NCBI GenBank assembly: GCA_035651755.1 | Contig: DASRFA010000030.1 | Span: forward strand, 1-50,036 | DNA length: 50,036 nt | Source: DASRFA01 sp035651755 | GTDB taxonomy: Bacteria; Desulfobacterota; Binatia; UBA12015 | Direction: 5' to 3' | In this document: positions 35,470 to 48,000 of the stretch, piece after piece | Layout: each line of letters opens with the position of its first letter | Position numbering within the stretch: the stretch's first letter is position 1 | Notes under the pieces: model-generated | Databases searched by the model: none | What the model was told of the DNA's origin: nothing | The model's input: the letters and a program-made list of their open reading frames with translations, nothing else | Translations under genes and position numbers: made by a program

Positions 35470-37335
35470 GTGCGCAGAGTCACCCCAGCCTTCGTTTGTC
35501 TCGTCGCCACGCTGGTTCCAGCTTTCGCTCTTGCCCAGCCGAAAGCCTACATCACGAACCAGTCGTTCAATCAGGTGAACGTGTACCGGACGAGCGACTG
35601 GGCGGCGCTCGGCTCCATCCTCGTCGGTCAGTCTCCGACCGACATCGCGATCCCGAGCTCCGGCGGGTTCGCGCTGGTCGCGAACCGCGGCAGCAACTCG
35701 GTCAGTCGGATCGACCTCGCGACCGGCACCGTGACCGCGACGATCCCCGTTCCCGGCGGACCGACGTCGGTCGCGATCCGTGCCGACGGCCTGAAGGCGT
35801 ACGTCGTCCAGTCGACGAACTGCCCGCCGCCGCCGACGCCGACCGCCGCGCCCCCGACTCCGACGCCGTCGCCGGGCTCTCCCATCCCGCCGACGCCTCC
35901 CCCGCCGACCCCGACGCCGATCCCGCCGTGCACCGTTTCGGCGATCGACACCACGACCAACACAGTGGTGAAGACGATCACCGTCGGCCACACGCCGTTC
36001 GACGTCGCGATCTCGGGCGGCATCGCCTACGTGACGAACCGCGGTGACGACACGATCTCCGTGATCGACACCGACTCCGACCTCATCGTCGACGAGATCC
36101 CGGTCGGCGACACGCCCGAGGGCGTCGCCGTCGGCGCGGGCGAGATCTACGTCGCCAACGAAGCCGCCGATACCGTCACGGTGATCCGCGAGATCGATCT
36201 CAAGATCATCGCCACGATCCCGGTCGGCGCGAGCCCGCTCGGCATGGGATTCTCGCCGAACGGCTTGACGGCGATCGTGAGCAACGACGGCGGAGCGTCG
36301 ATCTCCGTCATCGCCACGGGCACGCACACCGCGGGCGCGCCGATCGCCACGGGAACGAACCCGACCGGCGTCGCCTACGTTCCGGACTCGTCGAAGGCCG
36401 TCATCACCAACAGCACGGGCAGCTCGTTCTCCGTCCTGACGCTGCTCGACGGCTCGGTGCAGAACGTTCCGTTCACCGGCTCTCCGACCAGCGTCGCGAT
36501 CACGCCGGAGCCGGTCTTCACCTTCGTCAAGATCGCGGCGGCCGATCAGGTGCCGACGGGCGGCACGGCGAGCTTCACGCTGAGCTACCAGAACATCGGC
36601 AGCGGAACCGCCCAGACGCCGTTGATCGACGACCCGATCCCGACGGGCATGAACTTCGCGTCGGCGACGCCGCCGGGCGGCGTCGTCGGTGGCAGCGTGC
36701 AATGGGCGCTCCCGCCGATCCTCCCCGGGCAGACGGGCGCCGTGGACGTCGCGTTCACGATCGATCCGGCCGTCGAGGACGGGACGCTCATCACGAACAC
36801 CGCGACCATCTCCGATACGCTCGGCGTCCCGGTCGTCGCCGAGGACTTCGTCCGGGCGCGCACGCCCGGGAGCCTCGACCTGTCGCTGCTCTACCGGAAG
36901 TCGCCTCCGGGACCGAAGCCGCGCGACACGGTGCGCGCTCGCACGCGCTTCGTGCTGCCGGCGACGTTCACCGGCACCGAGTCGGTCGACATCACGTTCG
37001 CGTCGCCCAACAACCCGACGCCGCTCTACCAGTTCACGATCCCCGCGGGTCAGCTGCAGGGCCGGAGCGGCCGGTTCAAGTACAAGGGAACGGCGGCCGA
37101 CGGAGCGAAGATCCGCGTGCAGATGTCTCCGGATCGCGCCTTCCCCGGGAAGCATCGCGTCCGCGTGCAGATCGCGAAGACGACGCTCCCGATGGTGAAC
37201 CCGCCGATGCCGCCGAAGATGAACCTCACGGTCGCGCTCAACACCACGCCGGGCCCCGACGTGTTCTTCACGGAGCGGACGGTCGAGGTGAAGCGCGCCC
37301 GGCCGGGAGCGCAGAAGCTGTTCTATCAGGATTAG
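35470..37335 (+). CDS. Secreted YVTN-type beta-propeller protein with DUF11-like domain
   Basis: 621 aa. Signal peptide about 1-21 (ending AFALA). Residues 22-345 contain YVTN/YNCE-like blades (AYITNQSFNQVNVYRT, ALVANRGSNSVSRID, AYVTNRGDDTISVID, IYVANEAADTVTVI), interrupted by a Pro/Thr-rich insert (about 120-153, PPPTPTAAPPTPTPSPG) between blades. A DUF11-like bacterial surface domain follows (about 352-455; TASFTLSYQNIGSGTAQTPLIDDPIP), then a beta-rich C-terminal domain of about 160 residues. GTG 35470 is preceded by AAAGGAGAG and fits the signal peptide; the frame upstream is noncoding. Role unknown; probably surface-exposed or secreted. Confidence 0.88.
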   Translation: MRRVTPAFVCLVATLVPAFALAQPKAYITNQSFNQVNVYRTSDWAALGSILVGQSPTDIAIPSSGGFALVANRGSNSVSRIDLATGTVTATIPVPGGPTSVAIRADGLKAYVVQSTNCPPPPTPTAAPPTPTPSPGSPIPPTPPPPTPTPIPPCTVSAIDTTTNTVVKTITVGHTPFDVAISGGIAYVTNRGDDTISVIDTDSDLIVDEIPVGDTPEGVAVGAGEIYVANEAADTVTVIREIDLKIIATIPVGASPLGMGFSPNGLTAIVSNDGGASISVIATGTHTAGAPIATGTNPTGVAYVPDSSKAVITNSTGSSFSVLTLLDGSVQNVPFTGSPTSVAITPEPVFTFVKIAAADQVPTGGTASFTLSYQNIGSGTAQTPLIDDPIPTGMNFASATPPGGVVGGSVQWALPPILPGQTGAVDVAFTIDPAVEDGTLITNTATISDTLGVPVVAEDFVRARTPGSLDLSLLYRKSPPGPKPRDTVRARTRFVLPATFTGTESVDITFASPNNPTPLYQFTIPAGQLQGRSGRFKYKGTAADGAKIRVQMSPDRAFPGKHRVRVQIAKTTLPMVNPPMPPKMNLTVALNTTPGPDVFFTERTVEVKRARPGAQKLFYQD

Positions 37336-37351
37336 CCCCCGTGCGGTGCTC

Positions 37352-37376
37352 GCGTAGGGAGCTTCGCTCCCTACGC
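37352..37376 (+). terminator. Hairpin terminator after the propeller protein
   Basis: Perfect 11-bp stem GCGTAGGGAGC/GCTCCCTACGC around TTC, 16 bases after the stop at 37335. Confidence 0.6.
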
Positions 37377-37395
37377 TGCCCTCCTCCGATGGGCC

Positions 37396-37424
37396 GAGGG
37401 CCGCGGGCAAAGCCCGCGGCCCTC
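37396..37424 (+). terminator. Second, stronger hairpin terminator
   Basis: Perfect 13-bp stem GAGGGCCGCGGGC with complement around AAA, followed by GTTCCATTCTC. With the previous hairpin it forms a tandem terminator separating the propeller gene from clpS. Confidence 0.65.
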
Positions 37425-37520
37425 GTTCCATTCTCGCCGACGTCGCTCGCCTGACGGCCGACCAGCGGCGCCCCGCACTGGCGACGGCCGGGGGCGCGCG
37501 TTACCCTTGCTCGCGTTTCG

Positions 37521-37837
37521 ATGGCGAGACCCGAGCGAGACGACGACCTCTCGGTCGTCACCAAAACGCGCACCGAAAAGAAGCTCCAGCAGCCTCCCCT
37601 CTACCGCGTCCTGCTCCACAATGACGACTACACCACGCGCGAGTTCGTCGTCTGGGTGCTCCAGACCGTGTTCCACCGAAGCGAGGTGGAGTCCGTCCAG
37701 ATCATGCTGCACGTCCACAACAACGGCGTCGGCGTCGCCGGCGTGTATCCGTACGACGTCGCCGAGGCGAAGGTGCAACGCGTCACGGAGCTCGCGGAGC
37801 AGAACGAGTTCCCGCTCCTGACCACGCTCGAGCCCGA

Positions 37838-37841
<4 letters not shown>
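37521..37841 (+). CDS. clpS: ATP-dependent Clp protease adaptor ClpS
   Basis: 106 aa adaptor that delivers N-degron substrates to ClpA. Signature features: LYRVLLHNDDYTTREFVVWVLQTVF (N-end-residue binding pocket), HVHNNGVGVAGVYPYDVAEAKV, and a flexible N-terminal 25 residues. Length and motif order are those of the family. The next gene, clpA, begins with ATG overlapping its stop (ATGA), the classic clpS-clpA order. No strong ribosome-binding site is seen upstream of ATG 37521. Confidence 0.97.
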
Positions 37842-40131
<2,290 letters not shown>

Positions 40132-40132
<1 letters not shown>

Positions 40133-41004
40133 TGGTGCGTGAGCAGACCGGCTCCCTCGCCGGGGCCGGCGTCCGCCTCCACTACTCGCGCTGGCGCGGC
40201 GGCGAGCGCGCGATCCTCGTCCTCCACGGCGGCGGCCAGACGCGTCACGCCTGGGAGGAGAGCTGCCAGCACCTGGGCGATCGCGGCTACGACGTCACCG
40301 CGCTCGACCTCCGCGGTCACGGCCAGAGCGACTGGGCGCCCGACCAGGCGTACGCGCTCATGGACTTCGGCGCGGACGTCGTCGAGGTGCTGCCGCAGCT
40401 GGGCTGGACCCGCGCCGCCCTCCTCGGCTTCTCGCTCGGCGGCCTCATCAGCCTCCATCTGGCGGCGCGTCGCCCCGACGTCGCCGCGGCCCTGATCCTG
40501 GTCGACGTCGCGCCGCGGCTCGAGACCGAGGGCGTCCGCCGCATCCGCGACTTCATGACGCGCCACGAGAGCTTCGGCTCGATCGACGAGGTCGTCGCGG
40601 CCCTGCGCGAGTACAACCCGAATCGCCCTCCCGACTCGATCAAGCCGGAGTCCCTCATGCGGAACCTCCGCACGCGCCCCGACGGCCGCCTCGAGTGGCA
40701 CTACGACAAGTACTTCCGCACCCCCGCCCCGACGCCGGAGGGGCAGGTCCGGTCGCGCATCGGCGGCCTGACGCACGAGGAGCTGCTCGAGGACGCGCGC
40801 CGGGTCGCCGTGCCGACGCTGGTCGTGCGCGGCGCGATGAGCGACGTCCTGAGCGACGAGGGCGTGCAGGAGCTCCTCGCGGCGATCCCGCACGCCGAGG
40901 CCGCGACCGTCGACCGCGCCGGTCACCAGGTGGCCGGCGATCGCAACGACGCGTTTCTCGTCGCGGTCACGCCGTTCCTCGAGCGCCAGTACCGGGCTCG
41001 CTGA
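40132..41004 (+). CDS. Alpha/beta-fold hydrolase
   Basis: 290 aa serine hydrolase. Order of motifs: LVLHGGGQTRHAWEE (oxyanion loop), LDLRGHGQSDWA, nucleophile elbow GFSLGGL (Ser near residue 100), acidic member in VVRGAMSDVLSDEG, and catalytic His in DRAGHQVAGD. Length fits small esterase or haloalkane-dehalogenase-type enzymes; the substrate is unknown. GTG 40132 overlaps the clpA stop by one base (TAGTG); GTG 40135 is also possible. Genes so placed are probably translated by re-initiation. Confidence 0.9.
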
Positions 41005-41086
41005 GCCGCGGTAAAGTTTGACTCCGGCGGGTCCGACGGATCAGCTGTGGAGTGATCCCGCGAAGCTCGGGTCGAGGGAGGCAGCC

Positions 41087-41791
41087 ATGGCCGAGGTGAA
41101 CCGCCAGTTCGAGGTGCGACAGCTCCTGAAGGCGTACCGGAAGGGCCTGATCTCGGACGACCTCTTCGAGGAGCAGATGCGCGAGATCGAGAGCGGCGCG
41201 CCGGCCGCGAGCGCGCCCGCCAGGACGTATCGCCTGCGCAAGCGGACGTTCGCGACCGAGCGGGAGCTCGTCGTGCGTTTCCTCGACGAGTTCCGCGCCG
41301 GCGAGAGCTTCGGCGGCGAGGTCTTCGGCCTCTGGTGCCAGGCGACGCGTCACCCGATGGTACGCGGCGGCCTTCGGGTCATCGCGGAGCGCGAGGCGCG
41401 CCACGGCCGCCTCCTCGGCGATCGCCTCGCCGAGCTCGGAGGTCGGCCCGAGGTGACGCTGCCCGAGTCCTTCCGCGACGGCGCGCGCGCGCGCCTCGCG
41501 TCGCGCGAGATCTCGGATCTCGACAAGCTCCGGGACGTCACCCGCCGCCTCGCCGACGTCGACGCCGCCGTCCAGCCGATCCGCGACGTGATCGACCAGA
41601 TCGGGGAGGACTCGGAGACCCGCACGCTCCTCGAGCTGCTGATCGACGAGGAGACGTCGACCATCCGCTGGCTGCACGCGCTCGAGAAGTGCCTCGCCGC
41701 CGACGGCGACGCGGCGGGGCGGCGCGAGAGCACGGCGGCCGCAGGGTCCACGGCGAGCGCGCGCGCGAACGGCCACGCCGACGCACGCTGA
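41087..41791 (+). CDS. Ferritin-like protein of unknown function
   Basis: 234 aa, all-alpha. After an N-terminal 30-residue segment that resembles a short helical (SHOCT-like) module (RQFEVRQLLKAYRKGLISDDLFEEQM), there is a helical bundle with AEREARHGRLLGDRLAELGGRP and, later, IDEETSTIRWLHALEK. These ExxxH-like and EExxxxxWL segments match ferritin-like/rubrerythrin helices, but only part of the diiron ligands can be placed, so metal binding is open. ATG 41087 has GAGGGAGG six bases upstream. The C-terminal 25 residues are Ala/Arg-rich. A separate transcription unit from clpA is possible. Confidence 0.65.
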   Translation: MAEVNRQFEVRQLLKAYRKGLISDDLFEEQMREIESGAPAASAPARTYRLRKRTFATERELVVRFLDEFRAGESFGGEVFGLWCQATRHPMVRGGLRVIAEREARHGRLLGDRLAELGGRPEVTLPESFRDGARARLASREISDLDKLRDVTRRLADVDAAVQPIRDVIDQIGEDSETRTLLELLIDEETSTIRWLHALEKCLAADGDAAGRRESTAAAGSTASARANGHADAR

Positions 41792-41827
41792 CCCGTTCGG
41801 AACGCGCGGCGAGTGGCGCGCCGCCTC

Positions 41828-43156
41828 TCAGCGGCGCGTGACCGACATCGTCCCGTAGAGCGGGAACGGCGCGTCCTCGCGCACCTCGACGTCGCGGCCT
41901 GTCGGCTCGTGAGCGAGCCCGGGAGCCGCGAGCGCGTCGTAGCAGTTGAGGATCGGCGCCGGGTCGAGACGGCTCCGGTACGGCGGCGCGACGAACGCCG
42001 AGATCAGCGCCTGCAGATCGAGGTCCTCGATCCCGGCCTCCTCGCCGGCGACCTCGTTCAGGAACTCCCACGGCGTCACGCAGACGCGCGGAGCCGGCTC
42101 GGCGATCGCGACGTCGTCGACGGTGACCCGCACGACCGCGCAGCTCGCCGCGTCGTCGGGGACGACGTCGATCCGGACGCCCGGCCGAACGAGCCACTGG
42201 TACTTGACGTCGAGATCCCTACCGGTGCTCCCCGCGGGCGCGCACGCGCGCCACTCGACCGGCGAGGTGCGGTCGGGCTCGAGGAGCGCCCAGGACTCGA
42301 GGTGATCGAGCGAGCGGTACGGCTCGGGCGCCGCGTCCTGGATGCGGAGGATGGACGCGATGAACGCGCCGGGAAAGGGCTGGGTGTTCGGATCTTCGAG
42401 GCGGGACGGGTCGTCGAAGGCGAGCGCCTTCGCCGGATCGGGGTGGTAGAGCTGGGTCTCGCGAAACGGGTTGTAGAACGCGTCGACGACCGTCCGCCCG
42501 GCGTCTTCGCGAGCGCGCGCCATGAACGTGATCGGGTGGAGCTCGGTCTGGAAGTTCAGGTGGCCGCAGTCGACGATCCAGTGTCCCATCACGAGGACGC
42601 GCTCGCCTTCCTCGGGCAGGAAGCGGCGGTCGATGCCCTCGCGGGAGAGCCGCGACATCTGCTCCCATTCCTGCCCGCTCGCGGGGCCGGGCGTGACCGC
42701 CTCGTGCGGAAGCTGCCCCGCCGCCAGCTCGACGTGGAGGTCGCCGCCCACGACGCCGAACCGCTGCGCCGCGGCGGCGTAGGGAGCATCGAGCGCGACG
42801 TCCATGTTGAAGTCCGAGCCGAACGTGTGATCGAAGGGAAAGTCGCCGGCGCCGACCACGACGTTCGTCGCCGTGCCCGCGACCATCACCTCGCTCGGCG
42901 ACGGCTTGATGTCGGCGAGGCGCTTCGGGACCCGGTACTCGAGTGGGTTCCCCATCGTGAGCTCCGCGAGGAACCGGCGGTCGTCGGCACCGCACACCTC
43001 CTTCGGCGGCGCCCCCGGCAGCTCCCCATTGGCCGCCACCGCCGCGCCCTCGTCGAATGCGAGCAGCGGCTGCTCCGGCGCCGACCCGACGACGCGATCG
43101 CCGCACGCGGCGGACGCGATGCCCAGCAGGAGAAGCACCGAACGAAGTCGACTCAC
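41828..43156 (-). CDS. Predicted lipoprotein of unknown function
   Basis: 442 aa. Signal peptide ends ASAAC (Cys18), an acceptable lipobox, followed by a soluble domain. The most conserved-looking part is near residues 200-225, GHWIVDCGHLNFQTELHPITF: Asp, His, Glu and His in this spacing look like metal or catalytic residues. Other ordered segments are DDRRFLAELTMGNPLEYRVP and KYQWLVRPGVRIDVVPDD. I do not recognise a named family. GTG 43156 fits the signal peptide; the frame extends further upstream but has Pro/Arg-rich, noncoding-like content. Divergent from the SDR gene 332 bp away. Confidence 0.75.
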   Translation of the reverse strand: MSRLRSVLLLLGIASAACGDRVVGSAPEQPLLAFDEGAAVAANGELPGAPPKEVCGADDRRFLAELTMGNPLEYRVPKRLADIKPSPSEVMVAGTATNVVVGAGDFPFDHTFGSDFNMDVALDAPYAAAAQRFGVVGGDLHVELAAGQLPHEAVTPGPASGQEWEQMSRLSREGIDRRFLPEEGERVLVMGHWIVDCGHLNFQTELHPITFMARAREDAGRTVVDAFYNPFRETQLYHPDPAKALAFDDPSRLEDPNTQPFPGAFIASILRIQDAAPEPYRSLDHLESWALLEPDRTSPVEWRACAPAGSTGRDLDVKYQWLVRPGVRIDVVPDDAASCAVVRVTVDDVAIAEPAPRVCVTPWEFLNEVAGEEAGIEDLDLQALISAFVAPPYRSRLDPAPILNCYDALAAPGLAHEPTGRDVEVREDAPFPLYGTMSVTRR

Positions 43157-43488
43157 GTGAGCCCCCGCGGGCGCCGACGGTCCGTCCGCTGCGTCCACCG
43201 CAGCGCCGCCCGTTGGGCACGCCCGCCCCTCATGCCACTCGCCCGCCACCCCGGCCAGCGCCTTTCACCGCCCGACCGCGCGTACGCACGGCCGCCCGCC
43301 GGCAGCGACCACGCGACGCGGCAACCCCCGGACCCCGGCCCGCCGGTCAGTTGACAGCCAGTGGCGCGATTTGCGTAACTCGGACGGTTTTGCTCCGGCG
43401 GCCCGCCCGGCTCAGCGGCGCCGGCCGGTCTCTCCATCGCATCGGAGATCGTCGGCGAACGACGTCAATCACGGGAGGTCTGCGTCTC
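43157..43488. other. 332-bp divergent gene-free stretch
   Basis: It separates the divergent lipoprotein and SDR genes. The left part is GC-rich with no structure I can name. The right part holds the promoter candidate at 43351-43380 and a GGGAGG ribosome-binding site at 43473. No tRNA or recognised RNA. Confidence 0.5.
43351..43380 (+). promoter_or_regulatory. Sigma-70-like promoter for the SDR gene
   Basis: A perfect -35 box TTGACA (43351-43356) is followed after 18-19 bases by GTAACT or TAACTC, a poor -10. About 110 bases separate it from the SDR ATG. Confidence 0.4.
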
Positions 43489-44427
43489 ATGCTGCTCGAA
43501 GGAAAGGTTGCAATCATCACCGGCGCGGGCCGGGGCATCGGCCGGGAGCATGCGCTCCTCATGGCGAAGCACGGCGCGAAGGTCGTCGTGAACGACCTCG
43601 GCGCGCACTTCGACGGCAGCGGCCAGCCGACCGGAACGCCCGCCCAGGACGTCGTCGCGGAGATCAAGAAGATGGGCGGCGAGGCGATCGCCAACGGCGA
43701 CAGCGTCACCGATCAGAAGGCCGCGAAGCGCATCCTGCAGTGCGCCCTCGACACGTTCGGAAAGGCGAACATCCTCGTCAACAACGCCGGCATCCTGCGC
43801 GACCGGATGATCTTCAACATGGACGAGGAGTCGTGGGACGCGGTCGTCGCGGTGCACCTGAAGGGCACCTACAACATGTCGCATCACCTCTGCGCGTACT
43901 GGCGGGAGGAGCACAAGAACGGAAACATGCTGAACGGCCGCATCATCAACACCGCCTCGGACGCCGGCCTCCTCGGCAACGTCGGCCAGTCGAACTACGG
44001 CGCGTGCAAGGCCGCGGTGGCCGCGATGGCGGTCATCATCGACCAGGAGATGCGGAAGTACGGCGTGACCGCGAACGCGATCGCGCCGCTCGCGCGCACG
44101 CGTCTCACCGTCGAGGCGACGCCGTCCACGGCCGCGCTCATGGGCGGCGAGGTGAAGGAAGGCCAGTTCGACGTGTGGGGGCCGCAGAACATCGCGCCGC
44201 TCGTCACCTGGCTCGCGAGCGACGACGCGAAGGACGTGCACGGCGAGGTGTTCCGCGTCGGCGGCGGGACCGTGTTCCTCCTGCAGGGCTGGCACACCGT
44301 CGGAAAGATCAAGAACGTCGGCGCGACCTGGGATCCCGAGAAGCTCGGCGCCGCGCTGAAGGCGGAGCTCGCGAAGGGCGCGACCAAGAAGGAGAGCATG
44401 GCCGACGTGATGGGCGAGGGGTTGTAG
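43489..44427 (+). CDS. SDR-family 3-hydroxyacyl-CoA dehydrogenase (MFE-2-like), paralogue 2
   Basis: 312 aa. TGAGRGIG (11-18), VVNDLGAHFDG, NNAGILRDRMIFNMDEE, catalytic Ser in NTASDAG, and YGACK (Tyr-x3-Lys), then HGEVFRVGGGTVFLLQGWHTVGKI near the C-terminus. It is closely related to the SDR at 16340-17281, including the ILRDRMIFNM signature and a C-terminal tail of about 40 residues beyond the usual SDR core; both read as hydroxyacyl-CoA dehydrogenase domains like that of MFE-2. GGGAGG lies 10 bases before ATG 43489. It stands 20 bases upstream of the phosphatase gene and may be cotranscribed with it. Confidence 0.9.
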   Translation: MLLEGKVAIITGAGRGIGREHALLMAKHGAKVVVNDLGAHFDGSGQPTGTPAQDVVAEIKKMGGEAIANGDSVTDQKAAKRILQCALDTFGKANILVNNAGILRDRMIFNMDEESWDAVVAVHLKGTYNMSHHLCAYWREEHKNGNMLNGRIINTASDAGLLGNVGQSNYGACKAAVAAMAVIIDQEMRKYGVTANAIAPLARTRLTVEATPSTAALMGGEVKEGQFDVWGPQNIAPLVTWLASDDAKDVHGEVFRVGGGTVFLLQGWHTVGKIKNVGATWDPEKLGAALKAELAKGATKKESMADVMGEGL

Positions 44428-44446
44428 GCTGTATCCGTACCGCCAT

Positions 44447-44965
44447 GTGCTGTTCGTCTGTCACGCGAACACGTCGCGGAGCGTGATGGCGGAGCACCTG
44501 CTGCGGCGGCTGCTCGCCGACCATGCCGTGCCCGAGGACGCGATGGTCGTGACCTCGGGCGGCATCGCGCCGTATGCGCGCGACGGGAGCCTCGTCTCGC
44601 TCGACACGCGCCTCGTGCTGCGCGACGTCGACATCCACCTCGAGCCGGATGCGGTGGCGCGCGACCTGAAGCGCGGCCACCGCCACCTGCTCGATCAGGC
44701 GGATCTGATCCTCACGATGACGGAGGAGCAGGTCCGGATGGTGCGCGCGCAGATGGGCGACCGCGACGTCCCGGTCGAGACGCTGCGGGACTTCGCGGGT
44801 CTCGGCGGCGACATCGCCGATCCCGCCGGCCAGGACGAGGACGTCTTCGCCGCGACGCGGAACCGCGTCGCGCACGCGCTCGAGCACGCGCTCGCACGCA
44901 TCGTTCCGGGCGCGCCCGAGCGCGACGTCGCCGGCTGCCCGGACTGCGCCGCCGAACGAGCCTGA
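44447..44965 (+). CDS. Low-molecular-weight protein-tyrosine phosphatase family protein
   Basis: 172 aa. The P-loop CHANTSRS (CX5RS, Cys5 to Arg11) starts right after the first strand MLFV, and the general-acid Asp is in DIADPAGQDEDV. The VCHANTSRSVMAEHLLRRL reading departs from the usual VCxGNxCRSPMAE by having Thr-Ser rather than Ile/Thr-Cys, a variant seen also in arsenate-reductase-like or sugar-isomerase-linked members. Start GTG 44447 gives MLFVCHA; a few upstream codons in frame also look coding (PYRHVLFVC), so a non-canonical start just after the SDR stop is possible. It follows the SDR by about 20 bases. Confidence 0.88.
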   Translation: MLFVCHANTSRSVMAEHLLRRLLADHAVPEDAMVVTSGGIAPYARDGSLVSLDTRLVLRDVDIHLEPDAVARDLKRGHRHLLDQADLILTMTEEQVRMVRAQMGDRDVPVETLRDFAGLGGDIADPAGQDEDVFAATRNRVAHALEHALARIVPGAPERDVAGCPDCAAERA

Positions 44966-45000
44966 CGCGCGTCGGACCGGTCGCGCCGGCCCGACGCACG

Positions 45001-48000
45001 TCAAGGATTCGCGACCAGCGCGCCCGTGTGCCCCGGGTCGTGGCGGAACATCGGCCACTGCATGGCTTCGGGAGCCGGCGTCCCGGGGACGTTCCAGACC
45101 AGGACGTCGCCCGCAAAGTCGACCCACACGATCTCCTTCAGGCCGTCGCCGTCGAGATCGCCGATCGCGGGCGTGACGCCGTTCGTCGGGCCCGGTAGCG
45201 GCACCGACTTCGGGAAGCCGGGGAGCAGGTGCCCGAAGCGATCGTGGGCCGACACCGGAAAGCAGACGTGGTCCTCGAGCCGTTGCGGCGGATCCCAGCG
45301 GCCGCAGATGCCCGAGCCGGAGACGACCTCCGGCAGGAGGTCGCCGTCGATGTCGCCGATCGCCGTCGGACCGGGGCCGTAGCTGTGGTCACCTCCGGTG
45401 AACGGGATGACGACCGGCCAGCCGGGAAGCGCGGGGCGCGCGCCGCCGCGGACGGCGTTGATGTAGTCGGGGCCCGGCGCCTGCGCGAGGCAGATCGTCG
45501 TCGAGATGCCGCGGCCGGACCGCTTCCACATCCAGCTCTTCGAGTGCGTCGCGACCAGCAGCTCGGCCGCGCCGTCGCCGTCGAGATCGCCCGCGGTCGG
45601 CGGCTCCAGCATCGGCGGGATCTTGAGCGTGCCGCCGCCGAACCCGCCGCACCGCGTGTTGTCCGTGCCGACCGCCTTGCGCGGGCGGATCGACGCCGGC
45701 TGCCCCGTGTAGCGGAACGCCGCGAGCTTCGTCGAGTTCGTCATGGCGACGATCTCGAGCCTCCCGTCGCCGTCGAGATCCGCCATGATCGGCGCATTCG
45801 TGTACGAGGGGTACGAGTTGCTCGGCCCGTAATGGAGCGAGCTCACCTTCTTCGGAAAGCCCGGCATCATGCTGCCATCCGAGGCGTAGAGCAGCATCGA
45901 AGCGGCTTCGTTGTCGGTGTCGTTCTTCGTCCCGAGAACGACGACCGCGATCTCCTTCCGCCCGTCGCCGTCGACGTCGCCGACGGCGACGAGCGATTCC
46001 GAGCACTCCTGGCTCGAGAGGCAGGGCCACGGGCTCGGCCATGTCTGCGGCCAGCCTGGCAGCACGTTGCCCTGAGCGTCGATGACGAAGACGGCGGGGC
46101 CGATCACCGCGACGATGTCGCGGTGCCCGTCGCCGTCGACGTCGCTCAGCACGAAATCGCCGCGCGGCCCGCCGCCCACGAACACGGGATCGTTCGGGTC
46201 GAGGCTGTAGGCGCGGCGGAACGGCTTCGGCCAGCCCGCCATCGGCGTGCCGTCGTCGTGCCAGACGTAGATGTCGGTATTCGGGTACGACGACGCCGAG
46301 TAGCCCACCGCCGGCACGCTGTCGGCCGCGACGACCTCGAGGCGCCCGTCGCCATCGAGATCCGCGGCCGCGGGCGAGCGGCGCATGAGGACCGTCGTCG
46401 GCTCCTGATCGAGGGTGCGCGGCCAGCCCGGCATGAGAGAGCCGTCGTGCCGGAAGACCCACACCATGTCGCCGTACGCGGCGAGGATCTCCTTCGTGCC
46501 GTCGTCGTCGAGGTCCGCGATGGTGACGTGGTTCAGGAGACGGAGGGCAGAGTCGAACTGTGGCAGGCCCGGGATGCGCTGCGGCCAGCCCTCGCGCAAG
46601 GTCGCGTCGAGGACGACGTTCCGCCGGTCGTCGACCGCGTCGAGCCCGGCCTGCGTGACGACGATGCGGAAGTCGAGGTGCGTGTTCGCCGGGAAGAGCG
46701 ACGTATCGAGCGTCGCGAGCAGGCCGTCGGTGACCGGCGCGTTTCCGCTGCCGGCGAGAGCGATGCCGTCGGCACGCCAAGGGCCGAGCGCGAAGTCCGG
46801 CGTCGCCTGTCGCCATTCGACGCGGAAGCGCTGGAAGCTGCCGCCCGCCGCGGTCCCGCGGATCGCGAGCGAGCCGGTCGGACGGAGGATCGTGTTGGGC
46901 GCGGGGTCGGTGATGACGACGTGGTCGAGCACGACGCGCGTCCGGTCCTGGAACTCGTCGCCGTCGGCATTCGTCGCGCGGACGCGGATCACGTAGTCGC
47001 CGTCGGGGACCGACGCGAGGTCCCAGGTCGCGAGCGTCGCGCCCGAGACCGGCGTCGAGATCGGCCCGGCGAGAACCGTCCAGGTCGCGGGAGTCGGCGC
47101 CGCGCCGTACTCGACGGTGTAGGAGACGAAGCCCGCGCCCGACGCGCTGCCGTCGATCGCGAGCGACGTGCCGGTGACGAGCGTCCGCGGCGCCGGCGAA
47201 TCGATCTCGACGTCGAGCGCTGCGAGCGCGACGGCGCCGGCCGCGTTCACGCGCCCGTAGCCCGACTCGACGTCGACGCCCGCGGAGCCGACGTCGTCGG
47301 CGCCGGTGCGGATCGCCTGGCGCACCTGTGCCGGCGAATATTCCGGGTGGAGGCCGCGCACCAGCGCCGCGACGCCCGCGACGTGCGGCGACGCCATGCT
47401 GGTGCCCGCCTGCCGGACATAGCGCGTCCCGACCACGAGCCGCCCGTTGCCGGTCATGTCCGTCCCCGCACCGCTCGAGCGCAGCGACAGGATCGAGCGG
47501 AAGGGCTCGAACCCGCCGCCGTCGTCGCCCCCGCCCGGCGCCGCGACGTCGATCTTCGCGCCGAAGTTCGAGAAGTACGCCTTCTGGTCCAGGTGGTCGA
47601 ACGCCGCGACCGTGATCGCGTGGCGATGCGCCGCCGGCGTGAACGGCCCGAGCCGCGACTCCTCGACGTCGAGGTTCGAGTTGCCGGCCGCAGCGACGAA
47701 TACCGTCCCGAGACCGTTCGCGGTGTCGATCGCGTCGTCGATCAGGTGCGACGTGCCGAAGCCGCCCCAGCTCGCGTTGATGACGTCGGCGCCGTTCTCG
47801 GCCGCGTACACGATCGCGAGCGCCAGGCTCTCGAAGTAGCCGCTCCCGTACGCGTTCAGGCCCTTGACGGCCATGATCTTCGCCTCGAACGCGATCCCCG
47901 CGACGCCGATCGCGTTGTCCGCGGTCGCGGCAATCGTTCCCGCGACGTGAGTCCCGTGGCCGTGGTCGTCGAACGGATCGGCGTCGTCGACCGTGAAGTC

